From DATARN01 sp963851105 (lineage in GTDB: Bacteria > Actinomycetota > Acidimicrobiia > Acidimicrobiales > Palsa-688): 64,000 nt of DNA. The position numbers and the translations under genes are program-made. The first letter of the stretch is position 1. Every line of letters starts with the position of its first letter. This document shows positions 15,558-23,891 of this stretch, in pieces. Where the stretch lies: the NCBI GenBank assembly GCA_963851105.1, contig CAWKNP010000008.1:620001-684000 (forward strand), given 5' to 3'. The notes under the pieces were generated by a model. That model had not been told where the DNA came from. It worked only from the letters and a program-made list of their open reading frames with translations, and did not search any database.

Positions 15558-16292
15558 ATGCCGGCACGCTCGGCCCGCGCCAGTACGAAGGTCGCCGTCG
15601 GCGATGACCCAGTTGTGTCGCCACTGAAGGCGGGACAGGACCGGGCCGGCAAGGCGGTGGCGGCTGTCAACGGGGTCGCTGCGGCGGCTCGGGGTAGTCG
15701 CGATGACGGCGGCAGCGCGGCTGACGACCTGCACCACATCGTCAGCTCCATCGGGCCGAAGCTCCGGGAGTTGCGCCTGCAACAGAGGCTCTCGATGCAG
15801 CAGCTGGCCGAGCGGGCTGACGTCTCGGCGGCCGCGATCCACAAGATCGAGCGCAGCGGGATGGTGCCCACTATCACCACCTTGCTGAAGCTGGCCGGGG
15901 CCCTCGACCGTCCCGTGTCGTACTTCGTGGAGGAGGATGCCGAGGAATCGGGGCCCGTCGTCTTCACACCCGCCAAGGCCCGCAACAGCGTGTACACCTC
16001 CCACCGGGGCATCGACCTGAGCGGCATTTCCGGGCCCTATGGCCGCTTCTTCGTGGCGGGAGCCGTCGCCATCGTCGATCCCGGGGCCGACAGCGGCCCT
16101 AATCCCATGGAGCATCCCGGCGAGGAACTGGTCTTCGTCTTGGACGGCACCTTGGAGTTCATGGTCGAGGACCAGCCATTCCACCTGGAAAAGGGCGACG
16201 CCATCCACTTCCGTACCGATCGCCGGCACCAGTGGCGCAATCCCGGGACAAAGGATGCCCGCGCCATCTGGATGGCCCTGCGGCCGGGCTAG
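15558..16292 (+). CDS. XRE-family transcriptional regulator with C-terminal cupin domain
   Basis: 244 residues, ATG preceded by AAGGAG. A disordered about 60-residue N-terminus is followed by an HTH_3 domain (about residues 66-120: LRELRLQQRLSMQQLAERADVS, then KIERSGMVPTITTLLKLAGAL) and a cupin sensor domain (about 170-240: HPGEELVFVLDGTLEFMVEDQ, LEKGDAIHFRTDRRHQWRNPG). Such regulators sense small molecules in the cupin barrel. It is transcribed divergently from the nitrile hydratase operon across a 94-bp gap that contains a palindrome over the operon's -35, so it probably controls that operon and perhaps itself. Confidence 0.92.
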   Translation: MPARSARASTKVAVGDDPVVSPLKAGQDRAGKAVAAVNGVAAAARGSRDDGGSAADDLHHIVSSIGPKLRELRLQQRLSMQQLAERADVSAAAIHKIERSGMVPTITTLLKLAGALDRPVSYFVEEDAEESGPVVFTPAKARNSVYTSHRGIDLSGISGPYGRFFVAGAVAIVDPGADSGPNPMEHPGEELVFVLDGTLEFMVEDQPFHLEKGDAIHFRTDRRHQWRNPGTKDARAIWMALRPG

Positions 16293-16362
16293 CGCGCAGT
16301 TTGGCGTAGGAAGGGCCCGGGTACGAGTCGCGGTAGACACGACCTTTGGAGGTCAGAACGCG

Positions 16363-16632
16363 ATGGGTATCGGAACCAGCATCTTCTTGTTCGCGGTGGG
16401 CGCCATCTTGCGCTACGCGGTGACAGTGACCGCCACCGGCGTCAACTTGCACGTGGTCGGCGACATCCTCATGCTCGTCGGCATCGTGGGATTCATCCTG
16501 TCCCTGGTGTTCTGGGGTTCCTGGGGTGGCTTCGGCGGCTACGGCCGGGGGAGCACCACGGTCGTTGACGGTGGGAGCCGCGTCCGGCGGCGCCGCACCG
16601 TCGTCGAGGAGCGCGACCCCGAGTACTACTGA
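16363..16632 (+). CDS. Small membrane protein, DUF6458-like
   Basis: 89 residues, ATG with GGAGG upstream. Two predicted TM helices (about residues 3-20 and 30-50), a Gly/Trp-rich loop (FWGSWGGFGGYG), then a basic RVRRRR patch and an acidic end. GIGTSIFLFAVGAILRYAV followed by the GDILMLVGIVGFILSLVFW helix matches small actinobacterial membrane proteins of the DUF6458 type. Function unknown. Seventy base pairs after the XRE-cupin gene; may be monocistronic because hairpins follow it. Confidence 0.8.
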   Translation: MGIGTSIFLFAVGAILRYAVTVTATGVNLHVVGDILMLVGIVGFILSLVFWGSWGGFGGYGRGSTTVVDGGSRVRRRRTVVEERDPEYY

Positions 16633-16642
16633 TCTTGTCGTA

Positions 16643-16696
16643 GCGAAAGTACGAGGGCTTTCGCCCCGCACACCGCCTGACGCCGCGGTCGGCGTC
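16643..16696 (+). terminator. Two tandem hairpins after the DUF6458-like gene
   Basis: GCGAAAG-n8-CTTTCGC at 16643-16664 and GACGCCG-cggt-CGGCGTC at 16679-16696. Neither is directly followed by a long T-run (GCGTTTT comes 12 bp later), so termination is probable but not certain. Confidence 0.45.
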
Positions 16697-16722
16697 GGGC
16701 GGCTTCGCGTTTTGCGCTCGGG

Positions 16723-17376
16723 GTGCAACTCCTGGCCCCGAGCGGTGTTCTTACAGGTGTGGTTGCCTCTGTCACCTTGAAGCTCATCGATCCCAGCCTC
16801 GCGAGCCGGCTGGCCCAGGATCTCGACGACGTGTTCGCGGAGGTGGTCACCACCTATGAGCCGGCGGTGTACACCGCCGCGCTGCGGCTGTGCGACCGGG
16901 TGTCCGATGCCGAGGATCTGACGGCGGAGACGTTCCTTCGGGCCTACGCCGGGCTCCGAGGGTATTCGCGGTCGCGGATTGCCGAGCTGCAGTTGCGGCC
17001 CTGGCTCCTCACCATCTGCCTCAACCAATGGCGCAACCACCTGCGGACGTCGGCACGGCGGCCTCGAGTAGTGGCGGCCACTTCGCTGGCTTGCGCCGAG
17101 CCGCTCTCGGAGGCCGAGTCGCCCGAAGCACGGGTCCAACGCGTCGCCGACGGTGACCGCTTGGCGGCGGCGCTTCGCGCCCTGCCGACCAAGCAGCGAG
17201 TCGCGGTCGTGCTGCGCCACGTCGTCGGCCTCACGTATGCCGAGACCGCCGACGTGCTCGCATGCCCCGAGGGCACGGCGAAATCCCATGTCTCGCGCGG
17301 CCTCGACCGGTTGCGCACCCTGCTCGACGACGATTGCCTACGCAACGACCAGAACGATGACGAGGTGCTGCCATGA
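16723..17376 (+). CDS. ECF-type RNA polymerase sigma factor
   Basis: About 200-217 residues; the start is uncertain (GTG 16723, GTG 16759 or TTG 16777; none has a clear ribosome binding site). Region 2: YEPAVYTAALRLCDRVSDAEDLTAETFLRAYAGL, including the DAEDLTAETF motif of ECF factors. Region 4: ALPTKQRVAVVLRHVVGLTYAETADVLACPEGTAKSHVSRGLDRLR. There is no adjacent zinc-finger anti-sigma gene. Instead the stop overlaps the start of an alkylguanine transferase/Ada-zinc protein by 4 nt (ATGA), implying translational coupling and possibly control by DNA-alkylation status. Confidence 0.92.
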   Translation: MQLLAPSGVLTGVVASVTLKLIDPSLASRLAQDLDDVFAEVVTTYEPAVYTAALRLCDRVSDAEDLTAETFLRAYAGLRGYSRSRIAELQLRPWLLTICLNQWRNHLRTSARRPRVVAATSLACAEPLSEAESPEARVQRVADGDRLAAALRALPTKQRVAVVLRHVVGLTYAETADVLACPEGTAKSHVSRGLDRLRTLLDDDCLRNDQNDDEVLP

Positions 17377-18167
17377 CGATGCCCACCGCTCAGCCGCTGC
17401 TCGATGACCTGGCCCGGTTGCGGGCCGCGCCTGCGGTTTCGGTCATTGAACGCATCTACGCCTCGGTCGTACGAGTCGAGATGGCGGTGCCGATCGGCGC
17501 GCTGCTCGTGGCCTACAGCGACCACGGGATCAACTATGTGCGCCCCGCCGGCGACACCGGCGGCGCCTCCGCCGGCACTGAGGAGTTTGTGGCCGAGTAC
17601 CGAGACCGCTTCGAGCGGCCGGTACGCGTCGTCGACCGGCCGCCGCGCCCCTTGGTCGAGGCAGTCCGCACCGGCCGGACCCGCCAGCTCGATTACGACC
17701 TGAGGGACGTGACCTCGTTCGAGGAAGCGGTGCTGCGCAAAGCACTCGAGATCCCGGTCGGGGAAACCCGCCCCTATGGTTGGGTTGCGGCCGAGATCGG
17801 CCGGCAGCGGGCGGTGCGAGCGGTCGGGACAGCCCTCGGCCATAACCCCATCCCCTTCCTCATCCCCTGCCACCGGGTGGTGCGAAGCAACGGGAACGAG
17901 GGCGAGTACGGCTTCGGCGCCGTGATGAAGCGGGCGATCCTGGCATCGGAGGCCGTCAACCTGGACGAGATCCACGCGCTGGCGGCCCGGGGTTTGCACA
18001 TTGTCGGGAGCAACGCAACTGGGGTCTTCTGCTACCCCTCGTGCCATCAGGCTCGGCGGATCACGCCGGCGCACCGGGTCGGGTTCCGCTCGGTGGCCGA
18101 GGCCGTGGTGGCGGGCTACCGGCCCTGCGCCCACTGCCGGCCGGCGGTGGCCGCCAAGCCTGCCTGA
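17373..18167 (+). CDS. Methylated-DNA-protein-cysteine methyltransferase with C-terminal Ada zinc domain
   Basis: 264 residues. Residues about 1-110 form an N-terminal region without clear motif (partly the Ogt N-domain); 112-205 are the alkyltransferase core with VRAVGTALGHNP and the active-site PCHRVV (Cys166). Residues about 205-258 match the Ada N-terminal zinc domain: GVFCYPSC ... GYRPCAHCRP, with the four cysteines C220, C224, C252 and C255 in the Ada CX3C...CX2C spacing; C220 corresponds to the methylphosphotriester acceptor of E. coli Ada. In Ada this domain is N-terminal and followed by an AraC HTH; here it is C-terminal and there is no HTH. Translationally coupled to an ECF sigma factor gene. 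Confidence 0.9.
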   Translation: MTMPTAQPLLDDLARLRAAPAVSVIERIYASVVRVEMAVPIGALLVAYSDHGINYVRPAGDTGGASAGTEEFVAEYRDRFERPVRVVDRPPRPLVEAVRTGRTRQLDYDLRDVTSFEEAVLRKALEIPVGETRPYGWVAAEIGRQRAVRAVGTALGHNPIPFLIPCHRVVRSNGNEGEYGFGAVMKRAILASEAVNLDEIHALAARGLHIVGSNATGVFCYPSCHQARRITPAHRVGFRSVAEAVVAGYRPCAHCRPAVAAKPA

Positions 18168-18261
18168 CCGACGTCGCATCGACGCCCGAGCGACGGCCGA
18201 GCGACGGCCGAGCGACGCCACATCGAAGCGAGATCGGCGCCACAGCCGTCTCGCAGCGGCG

Positions 18262-18329
18262 AACCTGTGGGGTTTTACGGTCGTAGAGCAACCGTAAGTC
18301 CCACAGGTTTACCTAAAGCCCACAGGTTT
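18262..18329 (+). promoter_or_regulatory. Three-copy AACCTGTGGG/CCCACAGGTT site array with hairpin
   Basis: An inverted pair AACCTGTGGG...CCCACAGGTT (18262-18309) encloses a second stem TTACGGT/ACCGTAA, and CCCACAGGTTT occurs again at 18319-18329, 19 bp after the previous copy. It lies about 50 bp before an ERCC4 nuclease gene. Looks like an operator cluster or mRNA leader hairpin; the binding protein is unknown. Just upstream (about 18178-18215) GAGCGACGGCC repeats in tandem. Confidence 0.5.
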
Positions 18330-18376
18330 GGGCAGGGATTCGACGATGTGGGCTCCTCGTCGTTCACTATGTACCC

Positions 18377-19216
18377 ATGGCGAAGACGTTCGTGGTCGCC
18401 CGCAACCCGGAACCGGAATCGACGCTGCCGTTCCTCCTGCTCCTCCCCCTCGCCGGCGGGCCCATGTTCCTCAAGTCCCGTGAGACCTGGCCTCGGACCA
18501 GCAAGATCTACTGCCACCGCGCCGACGACTGGCCGGAGAACATTCAGATCCTCGAGGAAGTGCCGGTGCGGTCCTGCGTGCGCCGCGGTGTCGCCATCGA
18601 CCTGGTGCTCGACCGGGCCCGAGAAAACCGGTCCCAGTTCGTCTTCACCAAGATCCAGGGCGGGCGCGAGGGCATCTTCTGGCAGTCCCCGAGGACCACC
18701 CGCCAGGCCCGGCCCAGTGTCCGGGTGCCGACGCGGCGGGCCGGCGGACTCGACGACCTGGTCATCCTGATCGATACCCGGGAGCGGTACCCCTACCGCT
18801 TCGCGAAGCAGAAGACCGAGACCCGGCGCCACGCCCTGCCGGCGGGCGACTACGGCGTCGAGTTGGGCGAGGAGATCGTGGCGACCGTCGAGCGCAAGAC
18901 CATCGCCGACCTGGCGGGCCGTCTCGTCGATGGCAGCCTGGCCTACGCCATGGCGGAACTGGCGACGCTCCCCCGGGCAGCCCTGGTCGTCGAGAACCGG
19001 TATTCCGACCTGTTCAAGAACCAGCACGTCTCGACCGGATTCCTCGCCGACCTCCTGGCGGCGGTTCAGGTCCGGTACCCCGCGGTCCCTATCGCCTTCT
19101 GCGAGACCCGGCCCCTGGCCGAAGAGTGGACCTACCGCTTCCTCGCCGCGGCCTTCAAGTACGCCGAGGCAGAGGTCGACGCCAACGGGGACTGGGACGA
19201 CCAGGGCCGCGGGTGA
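18377..19216 (+). CDS. ERCC4-domain nuclease
   Basis: 279 residues. The N-terminal about 120 residues are of unassigned fold (FVVARNPEPESTLPFLLLLPL, FLKSRETWPR). The C-terminal ERCC4 nuclease domain has all catalytic elements: LIDTRERYPY, LPAGDYGVE and ATVERKTIADL (the GDxnERK core), followed by ENRYSDLF. XPF/Mus81-type domains cut branched or flapped DNA. Bacterial stand-alone members are little studied. Its GTGA overlap with the downstream RNA methyltransferase suggests co-transcription. A repeated CCCACAGGTT site upstream hints at regulated expression. Confidence 0.88.
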   Translation: MAKTFVVARNPEPESTLPFLLLLPLAGGPMFLKSRETWPRTSKIYCHRADDWPENIQILEEVPVRSCVRRGVAIDLVLDRARENRSQFVFTKIQGGREGIFWQSPRTTRQARPSVRVPTRRAGGLDDLVILIDTRERYPYRFAKQKTETRRHALPAGDYGVELGEEIVATVERKTIADLAGRLVDGSLAYAMAELATLPRAALVVENRYSDLFKNQHVSTGFLADLLAAVQVRYPAVPIAFCETRPLAEEWTYRFLAAAFKYAEAEVDANGDWDDQGRG

Positions 19217-20430
19217 CTGAGGACCTGCGGCTCTCGCCCACTGCAATGGTCGCGGGCGGCGCCGCCCTCGCCCGTGACGAGACGGGGAAGGTCGTCTTCA
19301 TCGACGGCGCCCTCCCCGGCGAGGTGGTACTTGTCCGCCTAACCGAGTCCCGGGGCGACTTCGCTCGAGGCACCGCGGTCGCGGTCGTGGAGCCCTCTCC
19401 CGACCGCGTCGCGGCGCCGTGTCCCGCCCTGGCGGCGGGCTGCGGTGGCTGTACCTGGCAGCACATCGCCCTCGAGGCGCAGCGCCGGCTCAAGGCCGGC
19501 ATCGTCATCGACGCGCTGCGCCGGATCGGGCATTTCGCCGAGCCGCCGGAACCGGTCGTGGTCCGCCTGTCGGCAATGGCGTTGCGAACGACGGGGCGCC
19601 TCGCCGTTTCGCCGTCGGGGCGGGCCGGGTATCGCCCGCGCCGGGGTCCAGAACACGCCGTCGAGACGAACTCGTGCCTGGCCGCCCACCCGAGCCTCGA
19701 GGAGCTCATCACGGCTGGGCGCTATCCAGGGGCCACCGAGGTCCTACTGCGGGTCGGAGTGGCATCGGGCGAACGACTGGCCCGGCCGAGCCCGCGGCAA
19801 TCGGCGACTGCGGTCCAAGTGCCTCCCGGCGTGGTCGTCGTGACGGGCGACGAACCGGCCGCCTTCCACGAGGTGGTGGCGGGTCGGCGCTTCCGGATCA
19901 GCGTGGATTCCTTCTTCCAGCCCGGTCCCGACGCCGCGGCGGCACTGGTGGCCGCGGCCATCGATGCCGTCGGCGATGGCCTGGGCCCGGGCGGCCGCCT
20001 GGTGGATGCCTACGCGGGGGTGGGCCTCTTCGCTTCGGTGGTCGCGACGGCCTACGACGCCGCTGTGACCGCCATCGAGAGCAACCTTGGCGCGGTGGCC
20101 GACGCCCGAGTCAACCTCAGCGACGTCGATGCCCGGATCGTGGTGTCCGATGTCGCCCGGTGGCGCCCGAAACGCAGCGATGGGCCGGTCGACGTGGTGA
20201 TCGCCGATCCCCCGCGAACGGGACTGGGCCGACCGGGCGTCGCCGCAGTGGTGGCGGCTCGGGCGCCCCGGGTGGTGCTGGTGAGCTGCGATCCGGCGTC
20301 GCTCGGCCGCGACGCCGCCCTGCTGCGCCACGCTGGCTACGACCTGGAATCGGTCGCGTTGGTCGACTCCTTCCCCCACACGTTCCATGTCGAGACAGTG
20401 AGCCGCTTCGACAAGAAGAACGGTTCCTAG
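19213..20430 (+). CDS. TrmA/RumA-family RNA 5-methyluridine methyltransferase
   Basis: 405 residues from GTG 19213. N-terminal TRAM domain (about 1-60: LPGEVVLVRLTESRGDFARG), iron-sulfur cysteines CPALAAGCGGCTWQH, then the SAM-dependent core: FFQPGPDAAAALV, LVDAYAGVGLFA, VIADPPRTGLG and the catalytic SCDPASLGRD, ending with DSFPHTFHVETV. This is the RlmD/RlmCD/TrmA pattern; the fourth cluster cysteine would be the NSCLAAHPSL one. Probably methylates 23S rRNA or tRNA uridines; the exact site cannot be called. The middle (LSAMALRTTGRLAVSPSGRAG) corresponds to the usual RNxxR segment but is divergent. Confidence 0.9.
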   Translation: MTEDLRLSPTAMVAGGAALARDETGKVVFIDGALPGEVVLVRLTESRGDFARGTAVAVVEPSPDRVAAPCPALAAGCGGCTWQHIALEAQRRLKAGIVIDALRRIGHFAEPPEPVVVRLSAMALRTTGRLAVSPSGRAGYRPRRGPEHAVETNSCLAAHPSLEELITAGRYPGATEVLLRVGVASGERLARPSPRQSATAVQVPPGVVVVTGDEPAAFHEVVAGRRFRISVDSFFQPGPDAAAALVAAAIDAVGDGLGPGGRLVDAYAGVGLFASVVATAYDAAVTAIESNLGAVADARVNLSDVDARIVVSDVARWRPKRSDGPVDVVIADPPRTGLGRPGVAAVVAARAPRVVLVSCDPASLGRDAALLRHAGYDLESVALVDSFPHTFHVETVSRFDKKNGS

Positions 20431-23400
20431 GAGCGATCCTTCTTCCGTCCCAACCGAAAGTGAGGTCGCCGGCCGGGGGGCGTGGCGGGCGGCTCTGGCG
20501 CCGGCTGACCCGGCGGCTCGGGCGCCGGCTCCCCGGCGCCGGCTTCGCCGGTCACGTCGGGCGGGCGATCCGGATCCGGATCGCCATGGGCCACGCGGAC
20601 CAATTCCCGGGGGTCCACCGGGGCGTCAAGCCAGTCCCAGTCCCACTGGGGTTCACCGTCGTGGCGGGCCGTGCTCGAGACCGCTGGTTCGGGTGCCGGC
20701 GTCGGGGCGAGGGCGGGAGACGGAGCCATGGGCTGCTCCGAGGGCACGGTGGGCGGCGGCACCTCGGCTTCGGGCGAGCCAGCCACGGCCCCCCCAGGCG
20801 TGGGGTGCCGCTCAGTCCGGCGCTTGAGCGCCGGTTGCGCAACCCGCTTGGTCTCCCGCTTCCGCACCGGTGCCGGTTCCGGGTCTTCCGCCGCCACGGC
20901 TACAGGTCGGGGCAGGGGGGAAACCGGCGGGGGCGGCAAGTCCTTCTTGGCGAATTCGGCTGCGACCTGGGTTGCGGCTTCGGTCAGCCCCGCCTCCTCG
21001 AGGAACTTGACGGCGGCGCCGGCGTAGCCGGCCCGCTCGGACCTCCCGGTGCTGGCGGTGGCGGCGCCGACCAGGCTCCAGGCAGCCGAAGTCGTGCGCC
21101 CGAGCGCGGCGTAAAGGCGGGCGGCCTCGGCGAATGTGGCCATGGCGTCGGGACGCCGGCTCTGCGCCTGCAGGAGGAGGGCCTCGATGTGGCGGCTGTT
21201 GGCCGAGCCCATCGGGTCACCGATGTCGTCGTAGATGTCCTGAGCGACGCGTAACCGGGTCCCGGCGTCGGGCAGCTCGCCCCGACGCAGATGGACCTGA
21301 CCCAGTTGGAGCGATGCGTTGGCGCGACCGATCTGGTCGCCGAGCTGCTCGTACGCGGCCAGTGCCTGGGTCAGGCGGTCGGCGGCGCTTTCCAGGCGGC
21401 CCCGGGCCAGGTCGATCTGGCCCAGCTGCAACGACGCGTTCGCCTGCCCGACGATGTCACCGACGCGCTGGTAGCCCGCGAGGGCGGCCGCGAAGCGGCG
21501 ATCGGCGTCGGCCAGCCGGCCCCGTGCCAGGTCCACCTGGCCCAGCTGAAGGAAGGCGTTGGCGAAGCCGACCTTGTCACCGGCTTGTTCGTAGCTGTCC
21601 AGGGCGCCTTCGAAATGGTGCTCGGCCGCGTCAAGCTGGGCTCGGGCCAACTCCAGTTGCCCGAGCTGGAGTTGGGCGTTGGCCGACCCGAGTTTGTGGC
21701 CCGCGACCTCGAAACGATCCACCGCTGCCGCCAAGCGGCTTTCGGCACCGGCGAGGCGACCTCGCGCCAGGTCGACCCGGACAAGGTCGACGTTGACGTT
21801 GGCTTCGCCGACCGGCCGGTCGTTGGCCGCGAACAACGCGAGAGCCGCCTCGAGATGCTCCTCGGCGGCGTCGAGGCGACCTCGTTCTACATCGATCTGG
21901 CCGAGCTCGAACAGCGCGCTCCCCTGGCCGACCTCGTCGCCGAGCTCTTGACACCGCTCGTGAGCGAGACGCAGGTGGGCCTCGGCGGCGTCGTAGCGAC
22001 CACAGAAGCGCTCGGCGCGCCCGAGCTGTCGCAGACCGGCGCATTCACCGGCGGCGTCACCGGCGCGGCGATTCGCCTCGACGACGGCGGTGGCAAGAAG
22101 CGACGAGGTCTCGAAGCGACGCTGGTCCTCGAGCAGGGCGGCGGTAGTGGTCAGGTCGTCGGGCACCGCTCCCCTGACGGAGCGATCGACGAGTCCGACC
22201 AGGACCCGATCGAGCGTGTCGGCGGCGATACCCGACCGATGGCTGAGGAGTCCGACCCGGGCCATCTCGAGCGTGCCTTCCGGCAAATCGGACCGGGAAA
22301 AGAGGACGTCGAGACTGCTCCGTTGGCGCGTCAACCAGGCGTCGGCGGCTTGGACCCCGCCCGGCGCAGAGATAGCCGCACCCGCGCTCGGGGTCGCGTT
22401 GACGGCGAGAACGGCATGGGCACGGCGAACATATTTTTCCCAAAGTTCGGCCGCTTCAGGCTCCGATGCGATGCGTCGCAAGGGGGCAGGGACGCGGACC
22501 CCTGCTTCGCAGCGTCGAGCCAGGCCGATTTCATGGAGGCGGATGGTCGCATCCAGCGACCCGTCGGCGAGGATGGCGGCGACGTCGTCGCTCCCGAGGC
22601 CCGACGGGAACTGCGAGAGGGCCGCCCACGCACTGCGCTCGACGGCATCGAGCGTCGCGGTGACGACTTCAAGTGCGAAGTCGACGCCCCGCGGCCGGGA
22701 CTCGCCGGGGCGGGGATCGAGGTCGGAGTCGGCGGCCGCTCGGGCCAGGAGGCTCACCGCCAGCGGGACTTGGTCGCAGGCGGCGATGAGGTCGTCGGCG
22801 CGCGGATCGCCGGAGTGGCCGGGGGCCAGCAGGTCGAACAGCTCCCTGGCATCCTGGCGGTCCCCGAAGCCCGAGATCTCGATCACGTCGGTCCAGGTGC
22901 GATCGACGGGCAAATCGGCCAAGCTGCGCCGGCTGACGACAACGCTCGCACCCCGGGGGACCGACGCCGCCAGCTCCGCCAATGTGTCGTCGGCTCCGGT
23001 GTCGGGTGTGGCGAAGGCCTGGTCGGCGTTGTCGAGGACGATCAGGCAGGACTTGCCGCTGCGCAGGCGCTCCAGTGCGGCTTCGAAGGAAGGCCGACCG
23101 AGGGCGTGTGCGATCCTTTCCTGGGTCTCGGGACCGGGGTGGCATTCCTCGAGATCGACCCAGAACCGCCGGTGAACGGGCTGGCCGCCCTCGTCGTGGA
23201 GGTACCACTGCCGGGCCCATCGGGAGTTGGCGGCGCGGCGGCAGATCGTGCTCTTGCCCGAGCCGAGCGGCCCGACGACTGCGACCAGGCACCGCGCCGT
23301 CAGCAGTTGCTGGATGGCCGCCGCCGCGACCAGGTGCCCGGAGCCCACGAACGGGCGGGGGTCCCCCGGCACTCCCACCCTGGGCGCGGGGAACCGGCGT

Positions 23401-23435
23401 TGCTCGGACGGTTCCTTGCGCTTGGCCTTCAACAT
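20427..23435 (-). CDS. STAND NTPase (NB-ARC-like) with TPR repeats and proline-rich tail
   Basis: 1002 residues from ATG 23435. NTPase core about residues 30-300: P-loop GPLGSGKS (55-62), Walker B-like SCLIVLDNAD, sensor-like ASVVVSRRSL and the GxP-type motif CDQVPLAVSLLA. A helical linker follows, then about eight near-identical 40-residue TPR units (about 430-745), each carrying a GxANxxLQLGQxxLARGxL core. The last about 210 residues are Pro/Ala/Glu-rich and disordered with a WDWDWLD patch and a basic end. STAND proteins oligomerise after sensing a ligand through the repeats. There is no N-terminal effector domain; the effector may be the tail or the divergent two-component genes 100 bp away. 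Convergent with the RNA methyltransferase gene (4-bp overlap). Confidence 0.88.
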   Translation of the reverse strand: MLKAKRKEPSEQRRFPAPRVGVPGDPRPFVGSGHLVAAAAIQQLLTARCLVAVVGPLGSGKSTICRRAANSRWARQWYLHDEGGQPVHRRFWVDLEECHPGPETQERIAHALGRPSFEAALERLRSGKSCLIVLDNADQAFATPDTGADDTLAELAASVPRGASVVVSRRSLADLPVDRTWTDVIEISGFGDRQDARELFDLLAPGHSGDPRADDLIAACDQVPLAVSLLARAAADSDLDPRPGESRPRGVDFALEVVTATLDAVERSAWAALSQFPSGLGSDDVAAILADGSLDATIRLHEIGLARRCEAGVRVPAPLRRIASEPEAAELWEKYVRRAHAVLAVNATPSAGAAISAPGGVQAADAWLTRQRSSLDVLFSRSDLPEGTLEMARVGLLSHRSGIAADTLDRVLVGLVDRSVRGAVPDDLTTTAALLEDQRRFETSSLLATAVVEANRRAGDAAGECAGLRQLGRAERFCGRYDAAEAHLRLAHERCQELGDEVGQGSALFELGQIDVERGRLDAAEEHLEAALALFAANDRPVGEANVNVDLVRVDLARGRLAGAESRLAAAVDRFEVAGHKLGSANAQLQLGQLELARAQLDAAEHHFEGALDSYEQAGDKVGFANAFLQLGQVDLARGRLADADRRFAAALAGYQRVGDIVGQANASLQLGQIDLARGRLESAADRLTQALAAYEQLGDQIGRANASLQLGQVHLRRGELPDAGTRLRVAQDIYDDIGDPMGSANSRHIEALLLQAQSRRPDAMATFAEAARLYAALGRTTSAAWSLVGAATASTGRSERAGYAGAAVKFLEEAGLTEAATQVAAEFAKKDLPPPPVSPLPRPVAVAAEDPEPAPVRKRETKRVAQPALKRRTERHPTPGGAVAGSPEAEVPPPTVPSEQPMAPSPALAPTPAPEPAVSSTARHDGEPQWDWDWLDAPVDPRELVRVAHGDPDPDRPPDVTGEAGAGEPAPEPPGQPAPEPPATPPGRRPHFRLGRKKDRS

Positions 23436-23534
23436 GGCCTTACGACACTACGGGAGGTGGGCGGTGATCCTCCCCAGGACGCCTCGGGGGTAGCACGGAT
23501 GCGTCCGCCCTTCACACCGGGCACACTTGGTCCG

Positions 23535-23891
23535 ATGCCGCTTCGCGTCGTGCTCGTCGATGACGATCAGCGGTTTCGCGCCATGGCCCGTCGCGCACTG
23601 GTGGCCGAAGGCGTGGAGGTCGTGGCGGAGGTCGAGCGCGGCATCGACGCGGCCGAAGCGGTCCAAATCTGGCAACCCGACGTCGTCCTCGTCGACGTGC
23701 GAATGCCTGACGTCAACGGTCCGGAGGTGGCCCGCCGGCTCCAAAAGTGCGCCGGGGGGTCGGTAGTAATCCTGATCTCGACCATCGACGCGGTCTCAGG
23801 ACGCCGCCTCGCCGAGGGTCTGGCGGCCGGATACCTGCCGAAGGATGAGTTGTCGCTGGCAGCCATTCACGATCTGATGCAGGCGCCGTGA
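23535..23891 (+). CDS. Single-domain response regulator (receiver only)
   Basis: 118 residues from ATG 23535. LVDDDQRFRAMARRAL, phosphoacceptor in VVLVDVRMPDVNG, a serine/threonine at the switch (ILISTID) and lysine in YLPKDEL. It ends without an output domain. The stop overlaps the kinase start (GTGA), so it forms a coupled pair with the downstream histidine kinase. May act as phosphate shuttle or by protein contact. Divergent, 99 bp, from the STAND protein gene, so a shared regulatory region is likely. Confidence 0.9.
   Translation: MPLRVVLVDDDQRFRAMARRALVAEGVEVVAEVERGIDAAEAVQIWQPDVVLVDVRMPDVNGPEVARRLQKCAGGSVVILISTIDAVSGRRLAEGLAAGYLPKDELSLAAIHDLMQAP

Noticed and set aside
21291..23531. Very long plus-strand frame opposite the STAND gene
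   Set aside because: Shadow of the TPR coding strand; only its last part, from ATG 23535, is a real receiver protein.
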